Source: a virus
DNA: 21,368 nucleotides
IMG/VR virus record: IMGVR_UViG_3300007511_000184
Span: 1 to 21,368 of that record
Direction: 5' to 3' (one strand)
This document shows, piece by piece, positions 10,831 to 18,234 of the stretch; within the stretch, counting starts at the first letter, position 1, and each line of letters opens with the position of its first letter. The notes below the pieces were generated by a model. It searched no databases, was not told the DNA's origin, and was given only the letters and a program-made list of their open reading frames with translations. A program made the position numbers and the translations under genes.

Positions 10831-12788
10831 ATATTTGTACAGTAGACCTAGAGACCTTTTGGGACGTTGGCCACTCCCTAACCAAGATGTCACCTATCGC
10901 ATACTGTATGCACCCCGACACCGAAATCATTAGTTGTGCGTTTAAGTTCAACGATGAGGAAACCGAAGTAATTTTCGGTGAGGAAAACGTAAAGGAATAC
11001 TGCGCGAAAGTAGATTGGTCACAGTATTGGGTAGTAGGGCACAACCTATCGGGGTTCGACTCTATGATTTTATCGTGGCGTTTAGACATTAACCCAAAAC
11101 TATGGGGTTGTACCTTGGCGATGGCTCGACCTATCCACGCTAAAGATGTAGGACTGTCGTTAGCCAAGTTGGTTCAGCACTACCGCTTAGGCAAGAAAGA
11201 CAACTTCGCATTGTTGCAGACCAAGGGTAGACACCTATGTGACTTTACTGAGCAAGAGATTAAAGACATGGGCGTGTACAACAAAGAGGACGTTGACCAA
11301 TGCTACGGACTGTTGCGACGACTCATACCGCAGACTAAGAAGCCCGAGATACTACTGATAGACATGACGATACGTATGCTCATTGAGCCTCAGTTTGATT
11401 GCGACGACGATTTACTGAATAACACCTTGGTAGAAGAAGTTGAGAGAAAACGTACCGCACTACTAGAAGCATCGAAACAGATGGGCGTGTACACCGCTGG
11501 GTTCCGATTACCCCATGGTACGTTTGACGAGTCCGCATTAGAAGCAGAGGAAGATGAAGCCGTCGAGCAAGTACTAAAACTACTTTCGTCGGCGCCGAAG
11601 TTCGGTAAGTTCCTAGAGTCGTTAGGGGTAGAAGTACCTACGAAGATATCTCCAAGGACTGAAAAAGAGATACCTGCCCTAGCGAAAACAGATGAAGCGT
11701 TCATCGCAATGCAAGAGCATGAGAACCCGTTAGTAGCCGTCGCTGCCAACGCGAGGCTTGACGCTAAGAGTACGATACTTCAGACGCGAATACAAGCGTT
11801 TCTAACCGCCGCAGAGGCGCACCCACAGCACAAGGTTCCTATCCCTTTGAAGTACTACGGAGCGGACACAACTGGGCGTTGGAGTGGCTGGGGTTACAAC
11901 CCGCAGAACCTTCCACGTATCAACCCATACAAACCTAAATTATCAGATGCACTACGTAAATCGCTTAGAGCTCCACCAGGCTACAAGGTAGTTGTTGCTG
12001 ACTTATCGGGTATTGAGTTGAGGGTTAACCACTTCCTATGGCAAGTTCCATCAAGCATGGAGCTGTTCCAAGAAGACGTTGAGAACGCAGACTTGTACAA
12101 GGACTTCGCTAGTAAGTTGTACGAGGTCAACCCCGACGAAGTGACGAAAGAACAACGTCAAGTAGGTAAGGTCGCCCACCTCGGACTAGGTTTTGGAGCA
12201 GGGCATATTACGTTCCAAACAGTAGCGAAGACTATGGGTGGTGTAGATATCAACTTAGAGGAGTCTAAAGAGATTGTAGATACGTGGAGAATGAGTTACT
12301 CAGACATCACTAGAGCGTGGCGTAGGTGTCATAATGTACTACCTACTATTATGCGAGGAGCAGAGGGCGGAGCAGTAGACCCTTGGGGCATGGTGTACCC
12401 AACACCGGAAGGACTTCAAACCCCTAAAGGTGTAATCAGATATCCTAACCTTCGAACAGAAGTAAACGAGGAGACGGGTAGAAGTGAGTTCATCTACGGT
12501 GACGGTCGTAACAAGGCAAGGATTTATGCAGGTAAGATTGTGGAGAACATCGTGCAACATCTAGCCCGACATGTAATCGCCGACAACGCATTAGATATGC
12601 AACGAGAGACGGGGTTAATACCTGCGCTAACAGTACACGATGAGTTGGTTTACGTCGTACCGGAAGACAAGGCACAAGAGACACTAGACACCGTACAGCG
12701 CATAATGCGAACACCTCCAACATGGTGGCCGGAACTCCTTACGTGGAGCGAAGGCGACATCGCTGACACATACGGCGACGCTAAATAA
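10827..12788 (+). CDS. family A DNA polymerase with 3'-5' exonuclease domain
   Basis: This 653-residue family A (Pol I/T7-type) replicative polymerase copies the phage genome and proofreads. The exonuclease domain shows DLE (D7, E9), GHNLSGFD (71-78) and the YxxxD motif Y151-D155. The polymerase domain shows TTGRWSG (348-354), motif A DLSGIELR (D392, E397), motif B with R444 and K448, and motif C HDE (604-606). Its length is close to that of T7 gp5. The position matching E. coli F762 is Leu (L452), and that matching Y766 is Phe (F456). The ATG overlaps the previous gene (ATGA), with AAGGAG upstream. Residues 165-167 are encoded by an ACGACTCAT copy. Confidence 0.95.
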   Translation: MNICTVDLETFWDVGHSLTKMSPIAYCMHPDTEIISCAFKFNDEETEVIFGEENVKEYCAKVDWSQYWVVGHNLSGFDSMILSWRLDINPKLWGCTLAMARPIHAKDVGLSLAKLVQHYRLGKKDNFALLQTKGRHLCDFTEQEIKDMGVYNKEDVDQCYGLLRRLIPQTKKPEILLIDMTIRMLIEPQFDCDDDLLNNTLVEEVERKRTALLEASKQMGVYTAGFRLPHGTFDESALEAEEDEAVEQVLKLLSSAPKFGKFLESLGVEVPTKISPRTEKEIPALAKTDEAFIAMQEHENPLVAVAANARLDAKSTILQTRIQAFLTAAEAHPQHKVPIPLKYYGADTTGRWSGWGYNPQNLPRINPYKPKLSDALRKSLRAPPGYKVVVADLSGIELRVNHFLWQVPSSMELFQEDVENADLYKDFASKLYEVNPDEVTKEQRQVGKVAHLGLGFGAGHITFQTVAKTMGGVDINLEESKEIVDTWRMSYSDITRAWRRCHNVLPTIMRGAEGGAVDPWGMVYPTPEGLQTPKGVIRYPNLRTEVNEETGRSEFIYGDGRNKARIYAGKIVENIVQHLARHVIADNALDMQRETGLIPALTVHDELVYVVPEDKAQETLDTVQRIMRTPPTWWPELLTWSEGDIADTYGDAK

Positions 12789-12798
12789 ATGTAAATTA

Positions 12799-12826
12799 GT
12801 ACCCTACAATCATAATGTTAGGGTAC
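12799..12826 (+). promoter_or_regulatory. inverted repeat downstream of the polymerase gene
   Basis: GTACCCTA (12799-12806) and TAGGGTAC (12819-12826) are perfect 8-bp arms with a 12-nt loop, 10 nt after the polymerase stop. A short TCTTTT follows, so a weak terminator is possible. The right arm, TTAGGGTACACT, resembles the TTTAGGGTATTCT at the -10 of the promoter at 16012, so an operator or promoter is the alternative. It precedes the 53-aa gene by about 50 nt. Confidence 0.5.
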
Positions 12827-12874
12827 ACTCTTTTAGAGACTTGGGGGAGTAACCAACTAAACTTTTGAGGAACT

Positions 12875-13036
12875 ATGGACTACTTAGAGATATGCGAAGA
12901 ACAAGCCGCAGAATATGCTGAAAGAGCCGCACTAGGCGGAGCGAACTACGATGATGCTTACGAGTACTATTTACGTAAGCGTATCGAAGTGTACAAAAAC
13001 AAGGGTGAGGAACTAGATGAAATCGACTTTAACTAA
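12875..13036 (+). CDS. unrecognised small acidic helical protein, 53 aa
   Basis: TTGAGGAACT precedes ATG 12875, and the frame runs to TAA 13034-13036, overlapping the nuclease gene by 20 nt. The peptide (MDYLEICEEQAAEYAERAAL, then YDDAYEYYLRKRIEVYKN) is a long amphipathic, acidic helix, probably a coiled coil. The overlap and the AGGAACT site suggest coupling to the nuclease that follows. The function is unknown. Confidence 0.6.
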   Translation: MDYLEICEEQAAEYAERAALGGANYDDAYEYYLRKRIEVYKNKGEELDEIDFN

Positions 13037-13688
13037 ACCGTGGAGTTACTCAGCGTTAACAGCGTTTGAGACTTGCCCGCGCAGATACCAACTGACAAGA
13101 GTAACGCGAGAGGCTACTGAGAAACAACACGAAGCCTCTATTTGGGGTAACAAAGTGCACAAGCACCTTGAGGACTACGCCAATAAAAAGGCGCAACTAC
13201 CCGACGACCTAAAGAAGTACGCCAAGTACGTAGATAAGATATTTACATATGAAGGCAAGCGCATCGTTGAGAAGCAGATGGCTATTAATAGTAACTTCCG
13301 TCCTACTAAGTGGATGGCGAAGGACGTATGGTGTAGAGGTATCGTCGACATCGGTGTCGTTGGTTCAGAGACAGCGTACCTATTAGATTGGAAAACGGGC
13401 AAACACAAGCCGGACTCAGACCAGTTAAAACTATTCGCCGCACTAGCGTTCATACATTACCCTTGGGTAGACAAGATAGTGTGTGGTTTCATTTGGCTTA
13501 AGGTCGGTAAGTTTGACAAGGAGACCTACACTCGTGACGACATCACAGACATATGGGCAGAGTTTTTACCAAGGACAGAGCGACTAGGTACGGCGTTTGC
13601 TACAGATAAGTGGCAAGCTAAACCTTCGGGGTTATGTCGCAACTGGTGTCCGGTAGGAAATAAACTTTGTGAATTTTGTGGGGTATAA
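13017..13688 (+). CDS. Cas4/RecB-like PD-(D/E)XK nuclease with probable Fe-S cluster
   Basis: This 223-residue protein belongs to the PDDEXK_1 (Cas4/RecB-type) group. Visible motifs are SALTAFETCPRRYQL (12-26), H48 in the GNKVHKHLE segment (44-52), D111 in RGIVDIG, the core D124/K126 in LLDWKTG, and Q136 in DSDQLKLF. One cysteine near the N-terminus (C20) and a C-terminal group (C207, C211, C218, C221) match the Cas4/AddB/Dna2 layout that binds a 4Fe-4S cluster. It would degrade or process DNA ends during recombination or host-DNA breakdown. GGTGAGGAACTAG precedes the ATG. No Cas1, Cas2 or CRISPR array is present, so a CRISPR adaptation role is not indicated. Confidence 0.9.
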   Translation: MKSTLTKPWSYSALTAFETCPRRYQLTRVTREATEKQHEASIWGNKVHKHLEDYANKKAQLPDDLKKYAKYVDKIFTYEGKRIVEKQMAINSNFRPTKWMAKDVWCRGIVDIGVVGSETAYLLDWKTGKHKPDSDQLKLFAALAFIHYPWVDKIVCGFIWLKVGKFDKETYTRDDITDIWAEFLPRTERLGTAFATDKWQAKPSGLCRNWCPVGNKLCEFCGV

Positions 13689-13691
13689 GCT

Positions 13692-13991
13692 ATGGGTATG
13701 ACACCGGAAGGTAAAGTCAAAAAGAAAGTAAAAGAGTATTTAGTATCTATAGGCGCTTGGTACTATATGCCGGTTTCAAACGGTATGGGACGTTCGGGTT
13801 GTCCGGACATACTAATATGTTACAAAGGTCGTTTCATGGCTTTTGAAACTAAAGCACCGGGTAAGTTAAAGAACACAACTCCAAACCAAGACCGAGAGAT
13901 TGCCGGTATCAACAAGGCAGGCGGTATGGCTATTGTAGTTGACGACGTAGAACAAGTTAAGGAGGCCATCAATGCCAAAGACATCAGCTAA
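13692..13991 (+). CDS. VRR-NUC domain nuclease, 99 aa
   Basis: A stand-alone VRR-NUC domain, a PD-(D/E)XK superfamily nuclease. E6 in the first helix, D39 in RSGCPDILI and E52/K54 in AFETKAPG are the expected active-site set, followed by helices ending VEQVKEAINA. Such small phage enzymes act on branched DNA or as structure-specific endonucleases. The start follows the previous stop by 3 nt with little Shine-Dalgarno, so translation is likely coupled. It overlaps the HNH gene by 20 nt. Its place after the Cas4-like gene puts two nucleases of the same fold class side by side. Confidence 0.88.
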   Translation: MGMTPEGKVKKKVKEYLVSIGAWYYMPVSNGMGRSGCPDILICYKGRFMAFETKAPGKLKNTTPNQDREIAGINKAGGMAIVVDDVEQVKEAINAKDIS

Positions 13992-14244
13992 GTCGCTTAA
14001 AACCAAAGCGGCGTACAACAAGAAACCGTCGGTGCAGAAGAAACGTGTACTGCAGAACAAAGCGAGACGACACGCACTAGCAAAAGGTACAGTTAAAAAG
14101 GGAGACGGCAAAGACGTTGACCACAAAAAGCCTCTAGCGAAAGGCGGTAGTGGTAAAGACTCAAACACACGAGTGGTTAGTCAGAAAACAAATAGAGGGT
14201 GGAGAAAGAAGAACCCGGAGATGTATAAAAAAGGGAGAAAGTAA
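13972..14244 (+). CDS. HNH-type endonuclease-like protein, 90 aa
   Basis: AAGGAGGCC precedes ATG 13972, which overlaps the VRR-NUC gene. The protein is very basic throughout. A compact HNH-like core lies at 46-77: GKDVDHKKPLAKGG with H51, then N65 and N74 (RVVSQKTNRGW). Small DxDH phage proteins of this type are common near replication genes and are usually called HNH endonuclease or DNA-binding proteins. The short basic sequence lacks Cys-pair zinc knuckles. It likely cuts or binds DNA; activity is not demonstrable from the sequence. Confidence 0.75.
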   Translation: MPKTSAKSLKTKAAYNKKPSVQKKRVLQNKARRHALAKGTVKKGDGKDVDHKKPLAKGGSGKDSNTRVVSQKTNRGWRKKNPEMYKKGRK

Positions 14245-14487
14245 ATGGCAGCAAACGATAGGCAAATCAGCGGTAAACACTACCAGACTGACATTCAGCC
14301 TTGGGACTTCATAGTCGCAAACAACCTTGGTTACTTAGAGGGCAACGTTATTAAGTACGTGTGTCGCTACAAAGAAAAGAACGGTATTGTAGACCTACAT
14401 AAGGCGCAACACTATTTAGATAAGTTAATCGAGGGGATTGAGAATGCTAGTTTGGAAAAAGAAGAAGGCGTTAGTACTACGGACTAG
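14245..14487 (+). CDS. DUF3310 protein, 80 aa
   Basis: GGGAGAAAGTAA precedes ATG 14245. The sequence has the DUF3310 pattern: GKHYQTDIQPWDFIVANNLG, then YLEGNVIKYVCRYKEKNG and DLHKAQHYLDKLIE. The domain is common in phages and is sometimes called nucleotide-kinase-like, though its activity is unproven. It sits between nuclease and helicase genes, typical of phage replication operons. The C-terminal 44 nt overlap the helicase gene in another frame. Confidence 0.9.
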   Translation: MAANDRQISGKHYQTDIQPWDFIVANNLGYLEGNVIKYVCRYKEKNGIVDLHKAQHYLDKLIEGIENASLEKEEGVSTTD

Positions 14488-16015
14488 AGAACCCGACAGA
14501 ATACTAAACGTCATATCGTCAGCTAAGGCGATAAAAGTAAAAGGGGAAACCCTAGTGGCAGTACCCCATAAGGTTGAGGAAACCAAGGTACTAAGGAACT
14601 TGGGGTTTGATGCCCCTGCACCGATAAGACACCACTACGAGTGGCCGGGAAGGTTCAAGCCTTTTAAGGCTCAACTAGAAGCCGCGGCTTTCTTGTCAAT
14701 GTATAAGAGAGCGTTCAACTTAAGTGAGTTGGGTACGGGTAAGTCACTAGCGTCGCTATGGGCGTACGACTACCTTAGAAGTGTAGGTAAGCTGAACAAG
14801 GTTTTAGTTATTGCCCCACTATCCACGTTGGAAAGAACTTGGGCAGACGAGATATTCAACCACTTCACACACCTAACATGTGCAGTAGTACATGGTACTA
14901 GAGCGAAACGAATGAAGCTATTAGCGCAGGACGTGGACGTGTATATCATCAACCATGATGGTGTTGCTATCGTAGAAGAAGCGTTACGCGCCAGACAAGA
15001 TATCGATCTGGTCATCGTCGACGAGATTGCACAGTGCGCTCGTAACGCCGGTACTGATAAGTGGAAGGTAATAAATACAGTAGTAAACAAGCACAAGAAC
15101 AAGAGGTGGTGTTGGGGTATGACCGGAACGCCTACTCCTAACGCTCCTACAGATGCTTGGGCGCAGTGTAGATTGTTGGTTCCCGAGAAGGTTCCACCTT
15201 ACTTCAATAGGTTTAAGATGCAAGTGATGCGTCAGATAACTCAGTTTATATGGCAACCTAAGAAGGACGCATTGGACATAGTAAAAGACGTTATGCAACC
15301 GTCCGTTAGGTTTACTAGAGATGAGTGTGTAGACTTACCCCCTTTAATGTATGAAACACGACAGGTAGCGTTAACTAAAGAGCAGACTAAGGCGTACAGT
15401 GAGATGCTTAACAAGCTAAGGACTCAAGCGGACAGTGGTGACATCACCGCAGTTAACGAGGCTGTGAAGATGGCGAAGTTAATCCAAATTGCATGTGGTG
15501 TCGTCTATGCTGACGATGGTAGTGAAGTAACGATACCGTCGAACCCTCGCATAAAAGAGACCAAGGACATTATCAGCGCGGCGGAAGGTAAAGTGATTGT
15601 GTTCGTACCTTACGTATCGTCGGTTAAGATGGTGTCAGAGGAGTTAGCCAAGCACTTCACAGTAGAAACAATTCACGGTGGAGTTAACAAGAACGAGCGT
15701 GACCGTATATTCGGTGAGTTCCAAAAAGGGAAAGACTTAAAAGTAATCGTGGCACAACCCGCGGCGATGTCTCACGGACTGACCCTAACAGCGGCGAGTA
15801 CGATAGTTTGGTACTCATGTGTTACATCTAATGAAGTATTCGAACAAGCGAACGGTCGTATTAACAGACCGGGGCAGAAAATGAACAACTTTATCATCAT
15901 GCTCGAGGGTACAAAAGTCGAACAACGTATGTACAAAAGACTTAAGAACAAGCAGAAGATGCAGGGCGCACTGCTTGAAGAAATAAAAGCACATAGAGAC
16001 GAACATATTGCTTGA
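14444..16015 (+). CDS. SNF2-type superfamily 2 DNA helicase/translocase, 523 aa
   Basis: I chose ATG 14444 (GAGGGG upstream); it starts within the DUF3310 gene. Motif I SELGTGKS (94-101, K100), motif II DEIA (193-196), motif III GMTGTP (225-230), and a C-terminal helicase domain with HGGVNKNERDRIF and the motif VI region NGRINRPGQ are visible. This is the usual single-polypeptide SNF2-like phage helicase or translocase, acting on dsDNA in replication or recombination, possibly with the neighbouring nucleases. The stop codon overlaps the -35 box of the next promoter. Confidence 0.93.
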   Translation: MLVWKKKKALVLRTREPDRILNVISSAKAIKVKGETLVAVPHKVEETKVLRNLGFDAPAPIRHHYEWPGRFKPFKAQLEAAAFLSMYKRAFNLSELGTGKSLASLWAYDYLRSVGKLNKVLVIAPLSTLERTWADEIFNHFTHLTCAVVHGTRAKRMKLLAQDVDVYIINHDGVAIVEEALRARQDIDLVIVDEIAQCARNAGTDKWKVINTVVNKHKNKRWCWGMTGTPTPNAPTDAWAQCRLLVPEKVPPYFNRFKMQVMRQITQFIWQPKKDALDIVKDVMQPSVRFTRDECVDLPPLMYETRQVALTKEQTKAYSEMLNKLRTQADSGDITAVNEAVKMAKLIQIACGVVYADDGSEVTIPSNPRIKETKDIISAAEGKVIVFVPYVSSVKMVSEELAKHFTVETIHGGVNKNERDRIFGEFQKGKDLKVIVAQPAAMSHGLTLTAASTIVWYSCVTSNEVFEQANGRINRPGQKMNNFIIMLEGTKVEQRMYKRLKNKQKMQGALLEEIKAHRDEHIA

Positions 16016-16040
16016 CACGGCAAAATGTTTAGGGTATTCT
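16012..16040 (+). promoter_or_regulatory. sigma70-like promoter
   Basis: TTGACA at 16012-16017 (a perfect -35), a 17-bp spacer, then TATTCT at 16035-16040 (4 of 6 matches to TATAAT). Transcription would begin near 16047, about 33 nt before the ATG of the AlpA-like gene. This is the best promoter by sequence in the window, and it overlaps the end of the helicase gene. The TTTAGGGTATTCT stretch resembles the right arm of the inverted repeat at 12799-12826. Confidence 0.75.
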
Positions 16041-16079
16041 TGTACTCTCTTGAACACATACGGAAGGATTTGAACTTAT

Positions 16080-16274
16080 ATGAACTTACTTAGACCGGAA
16101 GAAGTTTCGGAAAAATTAGGAATTACGAAGGGTGCTTTACCAGCACTTCGTAGGCGAGAAGTTAGTTTCCCTCAACCTATAAGAGTCTCTCAAAAGGTTC
16201 TTCGTTGGGACGAGGCTGACATTAACAATTGGTTAGTAAACAAAAAGGAGAGTGGTGATGGCGAAAGCGAGTGA
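16080..16274 (+). CDS. AlpA/MerR-like helix-turn-helix regulator, 64 aa
   Basis: GGAAGGATTTGAACTTAT precedes ATG 16080, and the sigma70-like promoter lies upstream. The sequence LLRPEEVSEKLGITKGALPA followed by LRRREVSFPQPIRVSQKVLR, then WDEADINNWL, is the AlpA-type or excisionase-like helix-turn-helix with a C-terminal wing. Phages use such proteins as transcription regulators or excisionases; no integrase is visible here, so regulator is favoured. It is a natural candidate for binding the repeat elements in this window. It overlaps the next gene by 17 nt. Confidence 0.8.
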   Translation: MNLLRPEEVSEKLGITKGALPALRRREVSFPQPIRVSQKVLRWDEADINNWLVNKKESGDGESE

Positions 16275-16659
16275 TATGGATGATGGTTCTTTATTGAAAC
16301 TATTCATCGCACTGCGTGACCGTAGAGCCCGTAGAAAAGCGGACTACAATGCGGACGACGCAGGAGACAAAGAGAAGCAGAACAATATTGAGGTGGAGTT
16401 CCTAAAGCGTTTCAACGAACGTGGTATTGATAACGTATCTTCCAAAGAGTTTGGTACGGCGTATCGTTCCACAAGAGTATCGGCAACAGTTGCTGATTGG
16501 GACTCTTTACTTGAGCACATCAAGGCGGATGAAGCGTGGGAAATGTTAGAGCGCAGAGTTAATAAGACAGCGGTTCTTCAGTACAAAGAAGAAAACGAAG
16601 ACTTACCCCCTGGTGTGAATTGGAACGAAACCCAAGTGGTTAACTTTAGAAGGAAGTAG
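16258..16659 (+). CDS. conserved phage protein, 133 aa
   Basis: I chose ATG 16258 behind AAAAGGAGAG; GTG codons just upstream are less likely. Residues 55-100 (GIDNVSSKEFGTAYRSTRVS and on) and the end (PPGVNWNETQVVNFRRK) fit a widely conserved phage family found just upstream of ssDNA-binding and recombination genes. Family members keep the FGTAYxSTRxSATVADW and PPGVNW segments. It is soluble and mostly helical. The precise function is unknown; its genomic position suggests a replication or recombination accessory. Confidence 0.7.
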   Translation: MAKASDMDDGSLLKLFIALRDRRARRKADYNADDAGDKEKQNNIEVEFLKRFNERGIDNVSSKEFGTAYRSTRVSATVADWDSLLEHIKADEAWEMLERRVNKTAVLQYKEENEDLPPGVNWNETQVVNFRRK

Positions 16660-16660
16660 T

Positions 16661-17545
16661 ATGGACATGATTAACTTAGACGCAGAATTGCCTGCACACC
16701 TAAAAGACACCTTCAGTGGTACTAACCCGTTCGCAGCGGCAGGTAGTGCTGAAGGGTTCAAACGACTTACAACTAAACTGCACTCGTTCTATATGGAACA
16801 CGGAGGCATGCGAGAGGAAATCGGAGTGGATACATTAGATGTTGTCATCTTGGAAGCTAACCCGAATAAATCTAAGGTCTACTATGCTGACGGTTTTGAG
16901 GACGGTGGGTTTGTTAAACCAACTTGCTATTCGAACAACGGTACAACACCTGCGGAACATGCAGACTCACCTCAATCTAAGAAGTGTTCTATATGTCCTA
17001 ATAACCAGTGGGGCTCTCGTATCACCGACAAGGGTGGTAAGGGTAAGGCGTGTTCGGACTCAATGAGGTTGTGTGTTGCTAACATCGACAGCGTCGACGA
17101 CATCATGTTACTTAAGGTAACGTCGTACGCACTCAAGACCCTAGGGCAGTATGGTGCGCAGTTAGCCAAGAGAGGGGTAGACCCGAAGTACGTGGTAACT
17201 CAATTAGGGTTTAACTCCCAAGGGGATTTCCCGTCATTGACGTTTAAAGCAGTACGTTTCATCGAGGAAGAAGAACTGAAAGGTATTGACGAACTAATTA
17301 AGACAGAGCGTTCAACTATCGACCGAATTACCGGCACGGTGGACGCTCCGATTGATAACGTTGGGGGTTTTGCGATAACCCCCAAGAAAGAAGTAAAGGC
17401 TGAAAAAGCGCCGGTGAAAGCTGAACCTAAAAAGGTTGAACCGAAACCGGAAGTTAAAGCGAAAGCGCCGGAACCTAAAGCGGCTAGTGTGGAAGACTAT
17501 GATGACATAGAAGACGCGTTAGACAACTTAGATTTTGACGATTAA
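16661..17545 (+). CDS. putative ssDNA-binding protein with Cys cluster and acidic tail, 294 aa
   Basis: AGGAAG precedes ATG 16661. The core carries five cysteines, C89, C109, C112, C131 and C138, including a CxxC, like a zinc site. A Lys/Pro/Glu-rich linker (about 241-275) follows, and the acidic C-terminus ends ALDNLDFDD. That last segment closely matches the tail of the next protein, and such tails are typical of SSB-like partner-binding proteins. The function is inferred: an ssDNA-binding or recombination mediator that contacts the same partner as the next protein. NPFAAA at 22-27 is shared with the primase-helicase. It is 23 nt before the next gene, whose ribosome binding site is AAAGGAG. 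Confidence 0.65.
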   Translation: MDMINLDAELPAHLKDTFSGTNPFAAAGSAEGFKRLTTKLHSFYMEHGGMREEIGVDTLDVVILEANPNKSKVYYADGFEDGGFVKPTCYSNNGTTPAEHADSPQSKKCSICPNNQWGSRITDKGGKGKACSDSMRLCVANIDSVDDIMLLKVTSYALKTLGQYGAQLAKRGVDPKYVVTQLGFNSQGDFPSLTFKAVRFIEEEELKGIDELIKTERSTIDRITGTVDAPIDNVGGFAITPKKEVKAEKAPVKAEPKKVEPKPEVKAKAPEPKAASVEDYDDIEDALDNLDFDD

Positions 17546-17568
17546 TATTAAAATAAAGGAGAAGTAAA

Positions 17569-18147
17569 ATGGCTGAAGTAGCTAAATATGCGTTTAATAA
17601 CGTAAAAGTAATGTGGGCTAAACTACAACAAGATAACCCGGAGCCGCCATACCAAGGTGAAGGTGTTAGTAACTGGACTATCCAAGCTGTACTAGATGAC
17701 GCACAAGCAGATAAGTACAAGGAGACGGGTTTGTTCCCTAAGTTCAAGCGTAACCAAGAACACGACCTAGTGTTGGAAGACGGTCTACGCCAAGTGAAAC
17801 TTAAGAAGTCATCAACGTTCGGTGTAGGCGGTAAGCCTAAGAACCCAGTAGTGGTTGTAGATGAGTATGGCAACAAGTTCACTGACCTTATCGGTAATGG
17901 TTCTGTGTGTAACATTCAGTGTTCAGCTCACACATGGAGTCGCGATGGCAAACAGAACACTTCACTAGAACTACAAGCGGTACAAGTTGTAGACTTAGTT
18001 GAGTACGTTGAAGGCGAAGGCGGCGACGACTTCGAACCAACTTTTGAGTTCAAGAAACAAGAGAAGGTTGCAATCAAAGACGTTAAGGTTCCGGTTGAAA
18101 CGGACGACGTAGCAGAAGCGCTAGACGGACTAGACTTCGACGACTAA
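17569..18147 (+). CDS. ssDNA-binding protein (DUF2815/gp2.5-like), 192 aa
   Basis: AAAGGAG precedes ATG 17569. The beta-rich core (MAEVAKYAFNNVKVMWAKLQ, then VSNWTIQAVLDD, and GNKFTDLIGNGSVCNIQCSA) resembles phage ssDNA-binding proteins of the DUF2815 OB-fold class, which act like T7 gp2.5. The acidic end, AEALDGLDFDD, is the expected tail that contacts the polymerase or helicase. It is nearly the same as the tail of the preceding protein. Its length is normal for the family. The strong terminator 16-39 nt after the stop ends this four-gene unit (16080-18147). Confidence 0.8.
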   Translation: MAEVAKYAFNNVKVMWAKLQQDNPEPPYQGEGVSNWTIQAVLDDAQADKYKETGLFPKFKRNQEHDLVLEDGLRQVKLKKSSTFGVGGKPKNPVVVVDEYGNKFTDLIGNGSVCNIQCSAHTWSRDGKQNTSLELQAVQVVDLVEYVEGEGGDDFEPTFEFKKQEKVAIKDVKVPVETDDVAEALDGLDFDD

Positions 18148-18162
18148 TCTCGTCAATATAGG

Positions 18163-18186
18163 AGCCGGGGTTCGCCCCGGTTTTTT
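18163..18186 (+). terminator. strong rho-independent terminator
   Basis: CCGGGG (18165-18170), tetraloop TTCG, CCCCGG (18175-18180) and T6. A perfect 6-bp all-G/C stem with a TTCG loop is a strong intrinsic terminator. It follows the ssDNA-binding gene, and palindrome copy g begins 11 nt later. Confidence 0.95.
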
Positions 18187-18196
18187 ATGCTTTACG

Positions 18197-18217
18197 AAAA
18201 GTCCGCTATGGACTTTT
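18197..18217. repeat. dispersed palindrome, variant copy g
   Basis: AAAAGTCC (18197-18204), GCTAT, GGACTTTT (18210-18217). The outer arms are perfect, but the centre is GCTAT instead of ACAGT, so only the 8-bp arms are conserved. It ends 17 nt before the ATG of the primase-helicase gene, directly after a terminator, the same place as other copies. Confidence 0.75.
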
Positions 18218-18234
18218 ACAAAAATAGGTAGAAC

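Noticed and set aside
13017-13688. CRISPR adaptation role for the Cas4-like nuclease
   Set aside because: No CRISPR repeats, Cas1 or Cas2 occur in the window. The protein is better explained as a phage recombination or DNA-end nuclease.
521-18217. Palindromes as terminators
   Set aside because: The arms have only a four-base G/C-containing core and a 5-6-nt centre. Three follow real terminators and one lies within a gene, so termination is unlikely to be the main role.
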